A stretch of DNA of 64,000 nt from Pachyseris speciosa (taxonomy: Eukaryota; Cnidaria; Anthozoa; Scleractinia; Pachyseridae): assembly GCA_016490735.1 (NCBI GenBank), contig JAEMWC010000131.1:821001-885000 (forward strand), given 5' to 3'. Below are positions 1 through 9,206 of this stretch, one piece after another. The notes beneath the pieces were generated by a model. It worked only from the letters and a program-made list of their open reading frames with translations. It was not told where the DNA came from and did not search any database. Position numbers and translations under genes: made by a program. Within the stretch, counting starts at the first letter, position 1; the number at the start of each line of letters is the position of its first letter.

Positions 1-23
1 AAATCACTGCATTTTGCACTCAC

Positions 24-66
24 CTGGTCTGGGTATTGGAGGAGGAGGTCTTCGTGGAGCGGACAT
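24..66 (-). CDS. First coding exon of an unidentified proline-rich protein (partial)
   Basis: Read on the minus strand, an ATG at 66-64 opens a 14-codon stretch, MSAPRRPPPPIPRP, that ends at a good splice donor (CAG/GTGAGT, GT at 23-22) after one base of the next codon. The short proline-rich N terminus with basic residues could be an SH3-binding segment, but 14 residues are too few to name a family. The rest of the gene lies to the left of the window. The exon sits head-to-head with LINS1: the two start codons are 191 bp apart. In vertebrates LINS1 also has a divergent neighbour, but I cannot say whether this is the same gene. The main support is the combination of an open frame and a near-perfect donor. 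Confidence 0.45.
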
Positions 67-257
67 CGTGAATTGAAAGCTATTTTCGTGCTGCCGACGC
101 GCTGTGCATCGCTGCGCATGAGTCAGAATGAGCCAGCAAGGAGAGTGCGGCTTTCTCAAATAACGTCATCTACTTCATGTATTACCACATGTAATTTGCA
201 GGCCATCATGGCGGCAAAGACAATAGAAGTGCTCTCGTGAGGCTGATTTTTGCAGTC
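67..257. promoter_or_regulatory. Putative bidirectional promoter between LINS1 and the divergent proline-rich gene
   Basis: The two divergent start codons leave only 191 bp for both 5' UTRs and promoters. No TATA box is evident. An ATGGCGGC element around 208-215 resembles the YY1-type motif common at TATA-less housekeeping promoters, but here it is also the start of a small upstream ORF. A pyrimidine/AG boundary near 200 (ATTTGCAG) could be a splice acceptor of a non-coding 5' exon. Transcription start sites cannot be placed from sequence alone. Confidence 0.4.
208..240 (+). other. Upstream ORF in the LINS1 leader
   Basis: ATG at 208 opens a 10-codon frame (MAAKTIEVLS) closing with TGA at 238-240, 17 bp before the LINS1 start at 258 and out of frame with it. 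Its start context (catcATGG) is at least as good as that of the main start. If the leader includes this ATG, translation of LINS1 would need leaky scanning or reinitiation. Confidence 0.4.
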
Positions 258-3200
258 ATGGAGAAACTAGAAGAACTGTATTATATAACATTTAACAACA
301 ACTGCTTTGAAGATGTTTACAAAAGAGGAGTTTGCCACATTCAGGGAAGTCTGAACTTTCATTATCAGGAAAACAACGACCATGATTCTCTTTTGGTGGC
401 ATTAACTGTAGTTCAGAAACTTTATCAAAACCTTGCAACGGCTCGATGCCAATACTTAAGGGTTATTACAGATGACCTTGTCGCCAAGAACTATTTAATG
501 GACAGTTTATTGAAATGCTTGGGACATAAAAACCAGCACGTGGTGTTCTCTGCTACTAAAGCCATTGTGCTAGTTTTTCAGATGCTTCCCAAGCGCCTCA
601 TTAGCCCAGACTGGATTAAGATGCTCTTTAATTTCAATTGTCCTGGAGAGGAAACTGATTATCCTTGGAGAAAGCTTTACACTATGGAAATATTGAGAAA
701 AGTTGTTAAAAACTCAAGAGTCAGTCAGAAGAGAAAAGACGAAAACGCCCAACTACATCAAAGGATTGGAGCTTGTCACTGCAAACATGAGACAAATTCA
801 GTGGATCACACAGCTCCAAGCAATAATTTGGCTGAGCTGTTTTTGGAGGATTTCAACCTAAATCATATTTTGTTTCATTACATTCCTTTTGTTGTCAGAC
901 CAAATGGGATATACTCTTTCATGAAATCATGTCAACATGTTGGTATTGCTGAAGATTTTGTTGTGTTCCAGGCAGGTCTGAAATTGGGAGAAGCAATTCA
1001 CAATCAAGAGAACGTGAAGCAAGATGCCATTTTTGGGAACAAGGAAAGTAATCTGGTAGCATTTCTACGCTGTGTCACAGAGCTTGTTAAGTATCTACAA
1101 GACAACAAAACACCTCAAGAAGACACTGATGCAGGAACATTTATTCAAAATGAAAATAGTTTGTTTAGCCCCATGGAAACAAATTCAACAGAAAGCACTG
1201 GAGGAGTGATGGCAGGCTGTTGTAATATTTCACCCAGCAGAGAGGAAACTCATTTCCAAGTCCAAAATGAGGCAATAGTGGCAATGCGAATGAGAAGTGA
1301 CATGATCAATCAGGTTTCCACAGTCTTGCCAACCTTAGTTGAATACCTTCATTCTCCAAGACTTCCACCACTGATTTTCAAGAGGATCCTTGAAGTTCTG
1401 AATCAACTATTGTTTGCACCAAGCCATTGTTTGTTTGGTCAGAAATCTGAGAGAACAAAACTTGAGAAGTTAACAAGAATCTCCTCAGTTTCTTTTCTGG
1501 ACGTGTTTGAATGTTGCCTTCATGATAAAGTGCCAAAATGTTCTGGATCCATTGGATTTTGCGGAGCAGAAATGAAACAATTCTCAGGCTTGACAGATGG
1601 TAGACATAATGATGTCATTGCATGGCGGACAGTTTCTCTTATTCTTTTCAAGTCATGTTTTGTTGTGTTGAAGTCAGTCTCAATGAAAGAAGGTATGGTA
1701 AAGTTGAACTGCTCTGCTTTTTTAAATGATTAATACCAGCGGAATCACTATCAAGTGACCAGACACCCCTTCTCTCTTTTTGGATTAGACCCAATTGTCT
1801 AATTTTTGTGGATTCTGCTCTAGGGAGGAAAGTTAGGCAAGATAATTATTATTCTATTGCATAATTTTGCACAATAATAATGGCCTCAAATTACATCAAA
1901 TTGCATATTAATTTACTTATCATTGCTTCTTTAAAAATGCCACAATTTGAACAAATTTAATAAAAACTTACCTAATAGAAGGATCTGTTGCTTCTCTTTA
2001 CTTTTGTACAGTCATGTATATTGAATTAAATTTTGCTGAAGAACTTGAAAAAAAAATAACATCTATCACAAACAGGGTGCAGGTGTTTCTGAAATACTTC
2101 AGATGGACATATGGTTAAATTACATGTAATTGTCAAACATACTTTTTATTAGGTTAAATTTAAATCAGGCTCCCCTGATCCCATTTATTGGTTCCTTTCT
2201 AGTAAGCACTTCCTTCTTGATGGAAGAAAATAATTCCAGAGCTGTTCTGTAACTCATACAAATACTTTTCCAGGTTCATCATTTTTCCAGAGGTTATCCC
2301 TTTCCTGCATTACCCAGTGGTGTAATCACATTCTTTCCCTTGACTGTGATGTACTTACCAACAACAAGACCATCAAGCAACATTCTGAACAGAATGACTT
2401 TCACTCCCAGCTAGTTGCGCTATTTGTTGATCAAGATGATGATCTTGTGGAAGTTTTGTTGTTACTCCTGTTGCTTCATCAAGAAATTGAAAGGTAGCTT
2501 TTCTTTGTTCAACTTGTGTTCTTTAGTTTCCTTAGACAAGAGCTTTATGATGGCAATGGTGACATGGTTATGGTGATGGTGACATGGCAGTGGGGATAGT
2601 GATGGCGATGGCTATGGTGACATGGTGATGGTGACGGTGATTTTGATGGCAATGACGGAGGTGACAGTGATGGTGATGGCAATGGCGATCGGCGGTGTTG
2701 CTGATGATGGCGATGGCGATGGTGTTTGTGATTGGTGATCGGTGATGGTGATGGCGGTGTTGCTGGTGATGGCGATGGCGATGGTGTTGGTGATCGGTGA
2801 TGGTGATGATCCAGTCTGTTTCGTTTTTATTTGTGTTCTTTAATTATTGAAAGAATAACTGTGGATTTTATGGCTTAAAGGGGCACTATCATGCAATTTG
2901 AATAAACCCAATGATGTATTTGCAACCATAAAAACTTTAAAAAAAAGTTGTAGTTTTCTTACGTACTTCTTGTTTTGTGCAATGAAACTAATAATTTGGA
3001 GATCCATCTGAAACCTTTGTGTTATGGTCATGTATGACGTGGAGAAAATGGATTGCAACTTGAAAAAGTTAGCCTAACTTTTTCAAGTTTTGTCACTGTC
3101 TTGGAAAAATCGCCATAAAATAATATTCGTTTCTTTTCCTTCCAAGAAAACATTTGAAAATATCTACCTTTTTGTGTTAAGTAGTCCCCTTTTGTGTAAC

Positions 3201-4183
3201 AGAAAAAGCTCTTCCTCACAATTTCAACAAACTTATAGCAAGAATTGCGGTGACAGTACCCCTTTCAACCAACTGTGGATTTTCCTTTCAGGTCTGTTCC
3301 ATGCAGTGAAATTTCTAAAACTGTTTTACAGCAATTGAACCCCCATTTGCTGTTTGAAGCATTTGTGCATTCCATTGAGTTTGACCACTCTGTTCTGCTT
3401 GACCTCCTCATTTCATCAGAGACTCGATTTCTTGAATACGTTTTAAAATATCTTCACTTGGTTGTTGATGACTGGAAGTCGTTCAGTCACAGTGTGTGGA
3501 ATTCTGAGGGGAAACTCTCCTTCAAGAAAGTTGAAGAAAATACTGGGATTGACTTGAGCGACGAAGTCGAGATGTATCCAGATTCAGTTTTCTGTGGAAA
3601 ATCTTCGGTGGTGCGTGACCAAAGCAAAAGTTTTCACCACGAATTTAACGCCACAGAAGGTTTGGTTCTCAAAAAGGTTAAAAAACAAGATAAAGAGCAC
3701 GAAGATGTTTTAAAACATAGAGAACTTGACGATAGTGAAACTTTGTCGTCACGCATTGTTTACAAAGGCGGCTATTATGAGCAGCTGTCGGAATCAACGT
3801 GCTTAAAGCCCGAATACCTATGCGGTGCGAGACGTTTGCCTGAAACTACGCTTAGCTCGGAACAAGATCATCTGCCTGAGTGTAAATCTCTGGGAAATGC
3901 AGCCCAGGAAAGCCAAATGAGTGGCTTGAGAAACATTGTTGCAGCTTACTCCTCAAGCGATGGATCGGACTTGGAAACTGAAGACGACGTCGAGAATGGC
4001 TTCGGTTGTGAGAGCGATACTTGGACTGTTTTGGCGTCTGAGAATTTAGACAAGATCATGTCCATGTTAATCAGGCTGAGAATGTCGTTGGCGAGATTGT
4101 CACGTAGCGGCAATTTTCCGTATTCATCTGCTCCTTTATTAACACTTATGGAGAGAGTGGAGAAATATTACGATGGTTGTTGA
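258..4183 (+). CDS. LINS1: Protein Lines homolog 1 (LINS1-like), three exons, complete
   Basis: Three exons join in frame: 258-1692, 2274-2493 and 3292-4183, giving 848 residues. All introns have GT/AG ends (donors GTATGG, GTAGCT; acceptors TTTTCCAG, CTTTCAG) and matching phases (1, 2). Segments that I recognise from animal Lines proteins are DQDDDLVEVLLLLLLL in exon 2, DLLISSETRFLEY at residues 589-601, an acidic serine patch (YSSSDGSDLETEDD) from about 771, and the C-terminal Lines motif with FPYSSAPLLTLMERVEKYY. Lines proteins have LINES_N and LINES_C domains and no known catalytic site; fly lines acts in the nucleus in Wnt-linked patterning and human LINS1 is linked to cognitive development. 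The length is somewhat above the human form (about 757). The ATG at 258 is chosen because no in-frame ATG lies upstream in the leader. An AATAAA at 4236-4241 follows the stop by about 50 bp. Intron 2 carries a minisatellite and a MITE. Confidence 0.93.
1693..2273 (+). other. LINS1 intron 1
   Basis: This is an AT-rich intron with a GTATGG donor and a TTTTCCAG acceptor. I see no repeat or RNA gene in it. Confidence 0.85.
2549..2812 (+). repeat. GGTGAT/GGCGAT hexanucleotide minisatellite in LINS1 intron 2
   Basis: About 260 bp of degenerate 3- and 6-base units (gatggt, gatggc, ggtgat) begin about 55 bp after the exon 2 donor. A longer unit of about 70 bp containing 'ggcggtgttgctg' and 'ggtgatcggtgatgg' appears to be duplicated within 2690-2810, a sign of unequal exchange. 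Confidence 0.85.
2877..3266. mobile_element. Foldback MITE in LINS1 intron 2
   Basis: The left end AAAGGGGCACTATCA (from about 2877) matches the reverse complement of the right end TGACAGTACCCCTTT (about 3252-3266) at 13 of 15 positions. The similarity continues inward (CATGCAATTTG versus CACCGCAATTC). The centre is a perfect 15-bp inverted repeat (AACTTGAAAAAGTTA / TAACTTTTTCAAGTT, 3057-3089). TTAA overlaps the left end, which would suit a piggyBac-type TTAA target, but the right copy is not intact. No coding capacity. The right end falls about 25 bp from the exon 3 acceptor. Confidence 0.65.
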
Positions 4184-4235
4184 ACGAAAACAGGGCAGAC
4201 GAGCTTTGCTTGTAAAGTAAACTGCCACAATTGTG

Positions 4236-4241
4236 AATAAA
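4236..4241 (+). terminator. LINS1 polyadenylation signal
   Basis: A canonical AATAAA lies 53 bp after the LINS1 stop codon and is the first such hexamer downstream. Confidence 0.6.
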
Positions 4242-4429
4242 ATAATCAGTTCTTATTAGGTGTCTAACAAGTGCGATTGGCTTTTTAATGCACTCTTTAT
4301 CTTTGATACCTGAAAAGAATTACCACCAGTTCCTTTAACTTCAAAACCAGAGTCTGGCACAAAGCGTTGAGCTTGGCCAAAACAGTTGTTTAACTTGAAA
4401 ACGGTTTCCAGTTCGGGTCAGGATATCAA

Positions 4430-4930
4430 AATCAAATTTATATGGCACTGAACAATCACGACTGACGAACATTCCAAAGAAACAGTTAGAGCACTAGTAC
4501 GAGCTTGAACCAAATACGTGTTAGTGCCGCCAAGAGCGGAAAAATGCGTGCTATCAGGCGCCAGACTGTACCCTGGGTACCAGAGGGGTTTTTGTTTTTG
4601 CGAAAAAAGTCCTCTGGCACCCAGGGTACCATGATTGGTTTTTGTTTTGCTTCTCATTGGTTAAGAAAGTGACGCAAATTTTGTCAACTAATGACAGAGG
4701 GTAGTAGACCAGATTTCAAGCGAGTGTCGTAAAACCAGAGCCCAAGCAATTACTCTGACCAATAAACAACAGACGCAAACAGCGCAACGAACCAATCGGA
4801 ACACGAAGCAATAACATGCAACCGGCGCAAAGCGCCGGAAAATGCGCGCGTTCAAATCGCTATTGGTTTTGGTCTTGCTTCTCATTGGTCGAGGAAGTGG
4901 CGCGAGTTTTGCCAGCCATTCACAGAAAAC
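4430..4930 (+). repeat. Dispersed repeat with GCGCCGG core and 'cttctcattgg' blocks, copy 1
   Basis: Blocks here (GTGTCGTAAAACCA, ACGAAGCAATAACATG, CGGCGCAAAGCGC, TTGCTTCTCATTGGT followed by GGAAGTGGCGCGA) recur in reverse orientation at about 17740-18115. Two related units of about 200 bp can be seen in this copy. It is non-coding and looks like a MITE or satellite-derived family. Confidence 0.6.
4569..4628. repeat. Short inverted repeat (hairpin)
   Basis: TACCCTGGGTACCAGAGG on the left pairs with CCTCTGGCACCCAGGGTA on the right with one mismatch, around a T/A-rich loop of about 24 bp. It lies inside the dispersed repeat and is absent from its other copy, so it may be a tiny insertion. Confidence 0.6.
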
Positions 4931-5047
4931 GCGAAACTAAAGCAAACAAGAATTACCATAGGTACTCAATATTTGAAACCGCTCTAAACTGAAACGAAGG
5001 AAAACGCAAATTACTTTCAGCATTAAAGCATCATATTATCTGATATT

Positions 5048-5282
5048 ATGGCCGGCTCACCAATATCTCGTTGGAAAAGGAAGGGTATTAAAGAAAAAGG
5101 TAAGAGCCCTTGAAAAATAATGAAATCATTTATGGCCAGGCCTATTTTGCGTTTTGCGGTAAAATTGTAGTTATCTTTTGTAGACTGTACATGACTGTAT
5201 GATATTGTACATGACTGTATGATGTTTCTCCACTGTGCAGGCGAGGATCGTTGTGCTCAGAAAAATGGGGAAAGATTCTGAC
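5048..5282 (+). other. Possible two-exon small ORF of unknown meaning
   Basis: ATG at 5048 reads MAGSPISRWKRKGIKEK up to a good donor (GTAAGA from 5100). A TGTGCAG acceptor at 5234-5240 continues the frame for 13 codons to a TGA at 5280-5282, giving 30 residues. It could be a stray coding start, a 5' exon of something longer with other splice choices, or chance. I see no family match. Confidence 0.15.
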
Positions 5283-5769
5283 GAAAAATTACTAGAAGGG
5301 AGTGCCGATGAAGTCATTACGATTTGTTACAAAACTGACAAAAGGAATTCTACTGTCAGCGTAAATCCGGTAAATGTCAGACGCGCGCCTTTCTGAGGCA
5401 CAGAAGTAATGCCGCACTGCTGAATTTGTTGCAATTCACAAGCCGCTGTGCTCCACTCCAGCACGAAACATTCAGAGAGGGCTACTGACACCTTTCTTGA
5501 AATAAATACAATCAGCACAAAAAAGGTTGGACAGCTTTTAATAGCTCGTATGAAAAGTACATTTAGCCAACTGTAATGTACAGTACTAATGCAGAGTTCT
5601 TATATCAGTGCGCCTTCTTAGACATAAAATTCTAGAACAGCAAGTGAAAAATCAATACTGATTTTATCACTTTATTACCGTACCGTACGCATGTCTGAAA
5701 ACGTTTTGAAAGGTAAACTTATCAGCCACCAGTTTATAAGCACTGAGAAAATGGCACAAAAGGAACTCG

Positions 5770-5990
5770 CATGTCAAGAAGTTTAAACTAATGCAAACAT
5801 CATGTGACGAGTTAAAACTCAGTTTTTGGTCCAGAACAATTAAAGACTGGAACGAGCTGCCGTTAGACGTAATCAGTTGATAAACCAAGCATCGGCACCT
5901 TCAAAACGGCTGCAGACAATCATTTCTCATAAACTTTATGTATCAATTATTTTTATTTTCAATGCTTGCTTCACGTCCTTGAGATTTTGC
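5770..5990 (+). mobile_element. CR1/L2-like LINE 3' end, 5'-truncated
   Basis: In frame to a TGA at about 5878, the segment FWSRTIKDWNELPLDVIS matches the conserved tail that follows the reverse transcriptase thumb in CR1/L2-type LINEs (aromatic, SRT, DWN.LP). The preceding residues (KLMQTSCDELKLS) also fit. No reverse transcriptase core is present, and no clear tail repeat or target duplication was found. Confidence 0.6.
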
Positions 5991-6118
5991 ATGTTACCAT
6001 ATGTAGATGCAAATGTAGATTTTCATAACAAAAACTGAAACAAGACAAATCTACAAAAATCTACAAAAAGCCGCAAATATTGCTAATTTACTCGCTAATT
6101 TTAGTATGAAGTACATAC

Positions 6119-6255
6119 TAGTTATGCAACGCTTTCGAGTGGTATACCGTGGAGTATCCCACGAGTCACTTGTATTTTCTTGGTATACACACGAGCCTTT
6201 AGGCGAGTGTGTATCGAAAGAAAATACAAGTGACGAGAGAAAGGGTTGCATAACT
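6119..6255. mobile_element. Hairpin MITE
   Basis: AGTTATGCAAC at 6119-6129 pairs with GTTGCATAACT at 6245-6255. Inner arms CACTTGTATTTTCTTTC-like and the ACACTCGC segment pair around a loop of about 9 bp near 6195-6203. The left arm has about 20 extra bases that the right lacks. Non-coding. Confidence 0.65.
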
Positions 6256-6719
6256 ATTTTATACCATGCCATAGAAAATACAGTGGCCAGCAAGGCCAGC
6301 ATAATCAATGCGAGACACGCGCAGACTTGAATGGTTTTGAAATGGCGTTTTTAAACTTTTTTCAAAACTTTTATTAATGATAACTCATGACCAAATTACA
6401 AATAATAGAATATTAATGTAAAATAAAGTTTTTATAGTCAAACGGTTGCGAAATTCATACTAATTTTCAAGCGCTAAAAACAATCTCAATGCACGATGGG
6501 AAGGTTGGGTGTGATACCGTTGAATTGCACTGATCGATGGGAAGGTTCGGTGGAATACTGACGAATATAGAACGGCTTTCCTGCTTTCTGATTGGCTCAG
6601 AACTTTCCACTCAAGTGCATGTCGTCTATGGAATAATCTAGGTAACTCGTACAGAAACATAATTTCCCACTCAAATTTCAGGATAACGCTACAGAACAAT
6701 TTTATTAAGGAAAACTCCT

Positions 6720-6960
6720 CACTAGAGCATTTTATGATCAGTAGGACGTTTTAAGTATAACTATTTGAATTTTTAATAATTAGTAGGAATTTTTATAATT
6801 AGTAGGATTAGTAAGATTTTTTACTTAAATTTTGTATTTATTTATTTATTTATTTATTATTTGTTGAGGGCCATTATGTAAACTACTGGGTTACTGGTAA
6901 TACTGTATTTCATCCTTGGTAAATAAAGTATTTGTTGTTGTTGTAGTTGTTGTTGTATTT
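6720..6960 (+). repeat. Probable LINE 3' UTR with (TTG)n tail, plus a TTTA microsatellite
   Basis: TTTATTTATTTATTTATT at about 6837-6857 is followed by a segment ending 'tcatccttggtaaataaag' and then TTGTTGTTGTAGTTGTTGTTG. This is the usual layout of a CR1/L2-like 3' end (polyadenylation-like TAAATAAA followed by a short tandem tail). No coding remnant of the element is visible upstream. Confidence 0.4.
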
Positions 6961-7662
6961 TTTATGGCATGGTATAATGATCACATTCTGGGTCAAAATA
7001 TTCTTGAAATCCCCAGTTTCCTCCCTTTTTACTCATGATTACCTGCTGTTTGCGCTCGTGATAACCAGTAGCCACGCTGCATTAAAAACAAGGAACGATG
7101 TATTAATATGAGGCCTTCTCACTACTGGTTTTGGACAAAACCTTGGACAGCAAGGCCGAAACAGCTGTCCATGGCTGCTAATGCTTCGGCTCAATCTTTG
7201 CTTTGGTAGATTTAAGGGGTAATGCCCGATACCATGTGGCCTTAGTGCCCTAACAATTGTAGATATACTGCTTCAGCACCAATTATCTTAAGCTCCTTTA
7301 GGGGGAACAGGGATGGGGTCGAGGCTATTTCACACGACTCACTTAAGACTATGCCGGTATATGCCTGCCAACTGGGTCGTGATGTTTGGCTTCCCTAGGA
7401 CGTAGGATTTCTAGATAGTATGTATCATTGCAAAAGTATGCAAGTGTCAAGATATTACCAGCGATTTGAGCGTATCCACGAGCAATATACGGTCTACCCC
7501 TGCGTATACCTTCTTTGAATTATTTACATTTCGGATGTCATAGTTGAATATTTTTCTTAAAATTGTTATTTATATTTAATAGAAGGGGACGTCACTCTTC
7601 TCGTTAAGTACACTCGGCTTGGCTTACTTCAATACTATTCAGTGAATTCAAGGTATTATAAA
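6961..7662. other. Intergenic stretch without recognised features
   Basis: I see no long ORF, repeat pair or RNA gene here. Confidence 0.5.
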
Positions 7663-7670
7663 AGGCTTGT

Positions 7671-8528
7671 ACTACGTGGCTTTGAAGGGACATGCATTTC
7701 TCTCACTTTTTTTTGGAATTGATGCGAGTTAGCTTGCGACTTAGCTTGCGAGTTAGCTTGCTACTAGTCTCAGACCATGTGACACTGCTAGGCCTGGTTA
7801 CCCTCAGAAGCCCAACAGGCTGTGACTAAAAAAGTAGGACGGGGACATGGGACTTGGGACGCGAGGACGCGGGGACGCCGGGACGTGGGACTCAGGGACG
7901 CGGGGAGGTGGGGACGCGAGGACGTGATAAACAAACAACACCCGAATTTTCCGCTGAATTTGCAATTTACAGTTCTCGGTGGTTAAGAGAAAGGTATTAC
8001 ATGATGGAGTTTGTCAGCAGACCAGTAGCCATCGTCCTTGGTCTGCCGGATATGTTTGCTTGCCTATTTTACCGTGAGAGCCCTGGGAACACAATAGCTT
8101 CAGCGCAGGGGGTCTTATACCTCGTGGGCAGCCATGGAGGACTTTCCTGTCCCCGCGTCTCCGAGTCCCCGAGTCCCACGTCCCCGCGTCCCCGTGTCCT
8201 CGCGTCCCAAGTCCCACGTCCCCGTCTCACTTTTAGTCACAGCCGAAACAACATGGAGTACTCCATGTTGTTTCTGAGGGTAACCAGGCCTAGCAGTGTC
8301 ACATGGTCTGAGACTAGTAGCAAGCTAACTCGCAAGCTAAGTCGCAAGCTAACTCGCAAGCTAAGTAGCAAGCTAACTCGCAAGCTAAGTCGCAAGCTAA
8401 CTCGAAAGCTAAGTCGCAAGCTAACTCGCAAGCTAAGTAGCAGCTAACTCGCAAGCTAAGTCGCAAGCTAACTCGCATCAATTCCAAAAAAAAGTGAGAG
8501 AAATGCATGTCCCTTCAAAGCCACCGTT
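7671..8528. mobile_element. Foldback DNA element with minisatellite arms and an 8-bp target duplication
   Basis: The direct repeat AGGCTTGT occurs at 7663-7670 and 8529-8536. Between them are long inverted arms: GTGGCTTTGAAGGGACATGC on the left, its complement at the right end, then 'tctctcac', a poly-T/A run and GAATTGATGCGAGTTAGCTTGC. The arms contain a 12-mer array (GCAAGCTAACTC / GCAAGCTAAGTC), with about 3-4 units on the left and about 14 on the right (8318-8473), followed by GTCTCAGACCATGTGACACTG and GCCTGGTTACCCTCAG in both arms. Inside lies a second inverted pair built of GGGACG(C/T) units (7838-7930 and 8148-8225). The structure suits a non-autonomous hAT-like or Foldback element; no transposase is seen. 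Open frames across the arrays are periodicity artefacts. Confidence 0.8.
8318..8473 (+). repeat. 12-bp tandem array in the right arm of the foldback element
   Basis: Alternating GCAAGCTAACTC and GCAAGCTAAGTC (or AGTAG) units form about 155 bp. One unit carries 'cgaaagct' and one has lost a base. The left arm holds only a few units of the same array on the opposite strand, so the arms have changed length independently. Confidence 0.85.
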
Positions 8529-8705
8529 AGGCTTGTTTTTGTTCCGTGCATTTATTTATTAGAGTGTTTTGCATTTTATACTAAACACTGCCGTTACCGA
8601 GTGTTGTCCGGCACGTTCGTTTTCACAATGTCCTCATGTCTTTGCGAAAGATTTGTTTGTTCAAATTTTATTTTAGAGTTTTTAGTTTTTCCTGCGTGCA
8701 TGATA

Positions 8706-9071
8706 GGGACCTTAAGCAACGAGGACGGCAACGGCAACGAGAACGTCACAAAACAATAGGCTTAATGAGCAAAACCAATGGCTCTGCACGTGCGTTTTAC
8801 ATTTTGGTACATTTCTTTGCCGTCCTCAGCAAAACAACAACGTGAAATGACCAAATTTTATGTTTTCTTGAGAACGTCAGCGCTTGATGACAAATTTTTC
8901 TTTCTTTTTCCTGACTTTGACGTCGTTCTTTGCAATTTAGTTCTTGGACAGTTCGTAAGTATTTTCCAAGTGAAACAAATTGGAATAATCGCGAAAGAGT
9001 TACAGAAATGAGAACTTATATTTTGAAGTGACGTTTTCGTTGCCGTTGCCGTCGTCGTTGCTTAAGGTCCC
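8706..9071. mobile_element. MITE with about 40-bp terminal inverted repeats
   Basis: GGGACCTTAAGCAACGAGGA followed by CGGCAACGGCAACGAGAACG at the left matches the complement of the right end, which terminates ...GTTGCTTAAGGTCCC (9057-9071), with few mismatches. The interior is non-coding. No convincing target duplication could be fixed. Confidence 0.8.
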
Positions 9072-9206
9072 ATGTAGCGCGGACGACGAACTTGGCAATG
9101 TGTATCAACTGTTCACTTACAAACCGAACGCTTTGTGCAGCAGAATCTAAAGATTATTTTCAGTAGGAAATGCACGCCTTTAAAAAACGGTGCTCTGGGA
9201 GATATT

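Noticed and set aside
7854..8508. Overlapping frames on both strands across the foldback element
   Set aside because: They are produced by the 12-mer and GGGACG arrays; no protein-like sequence outside the repeats.
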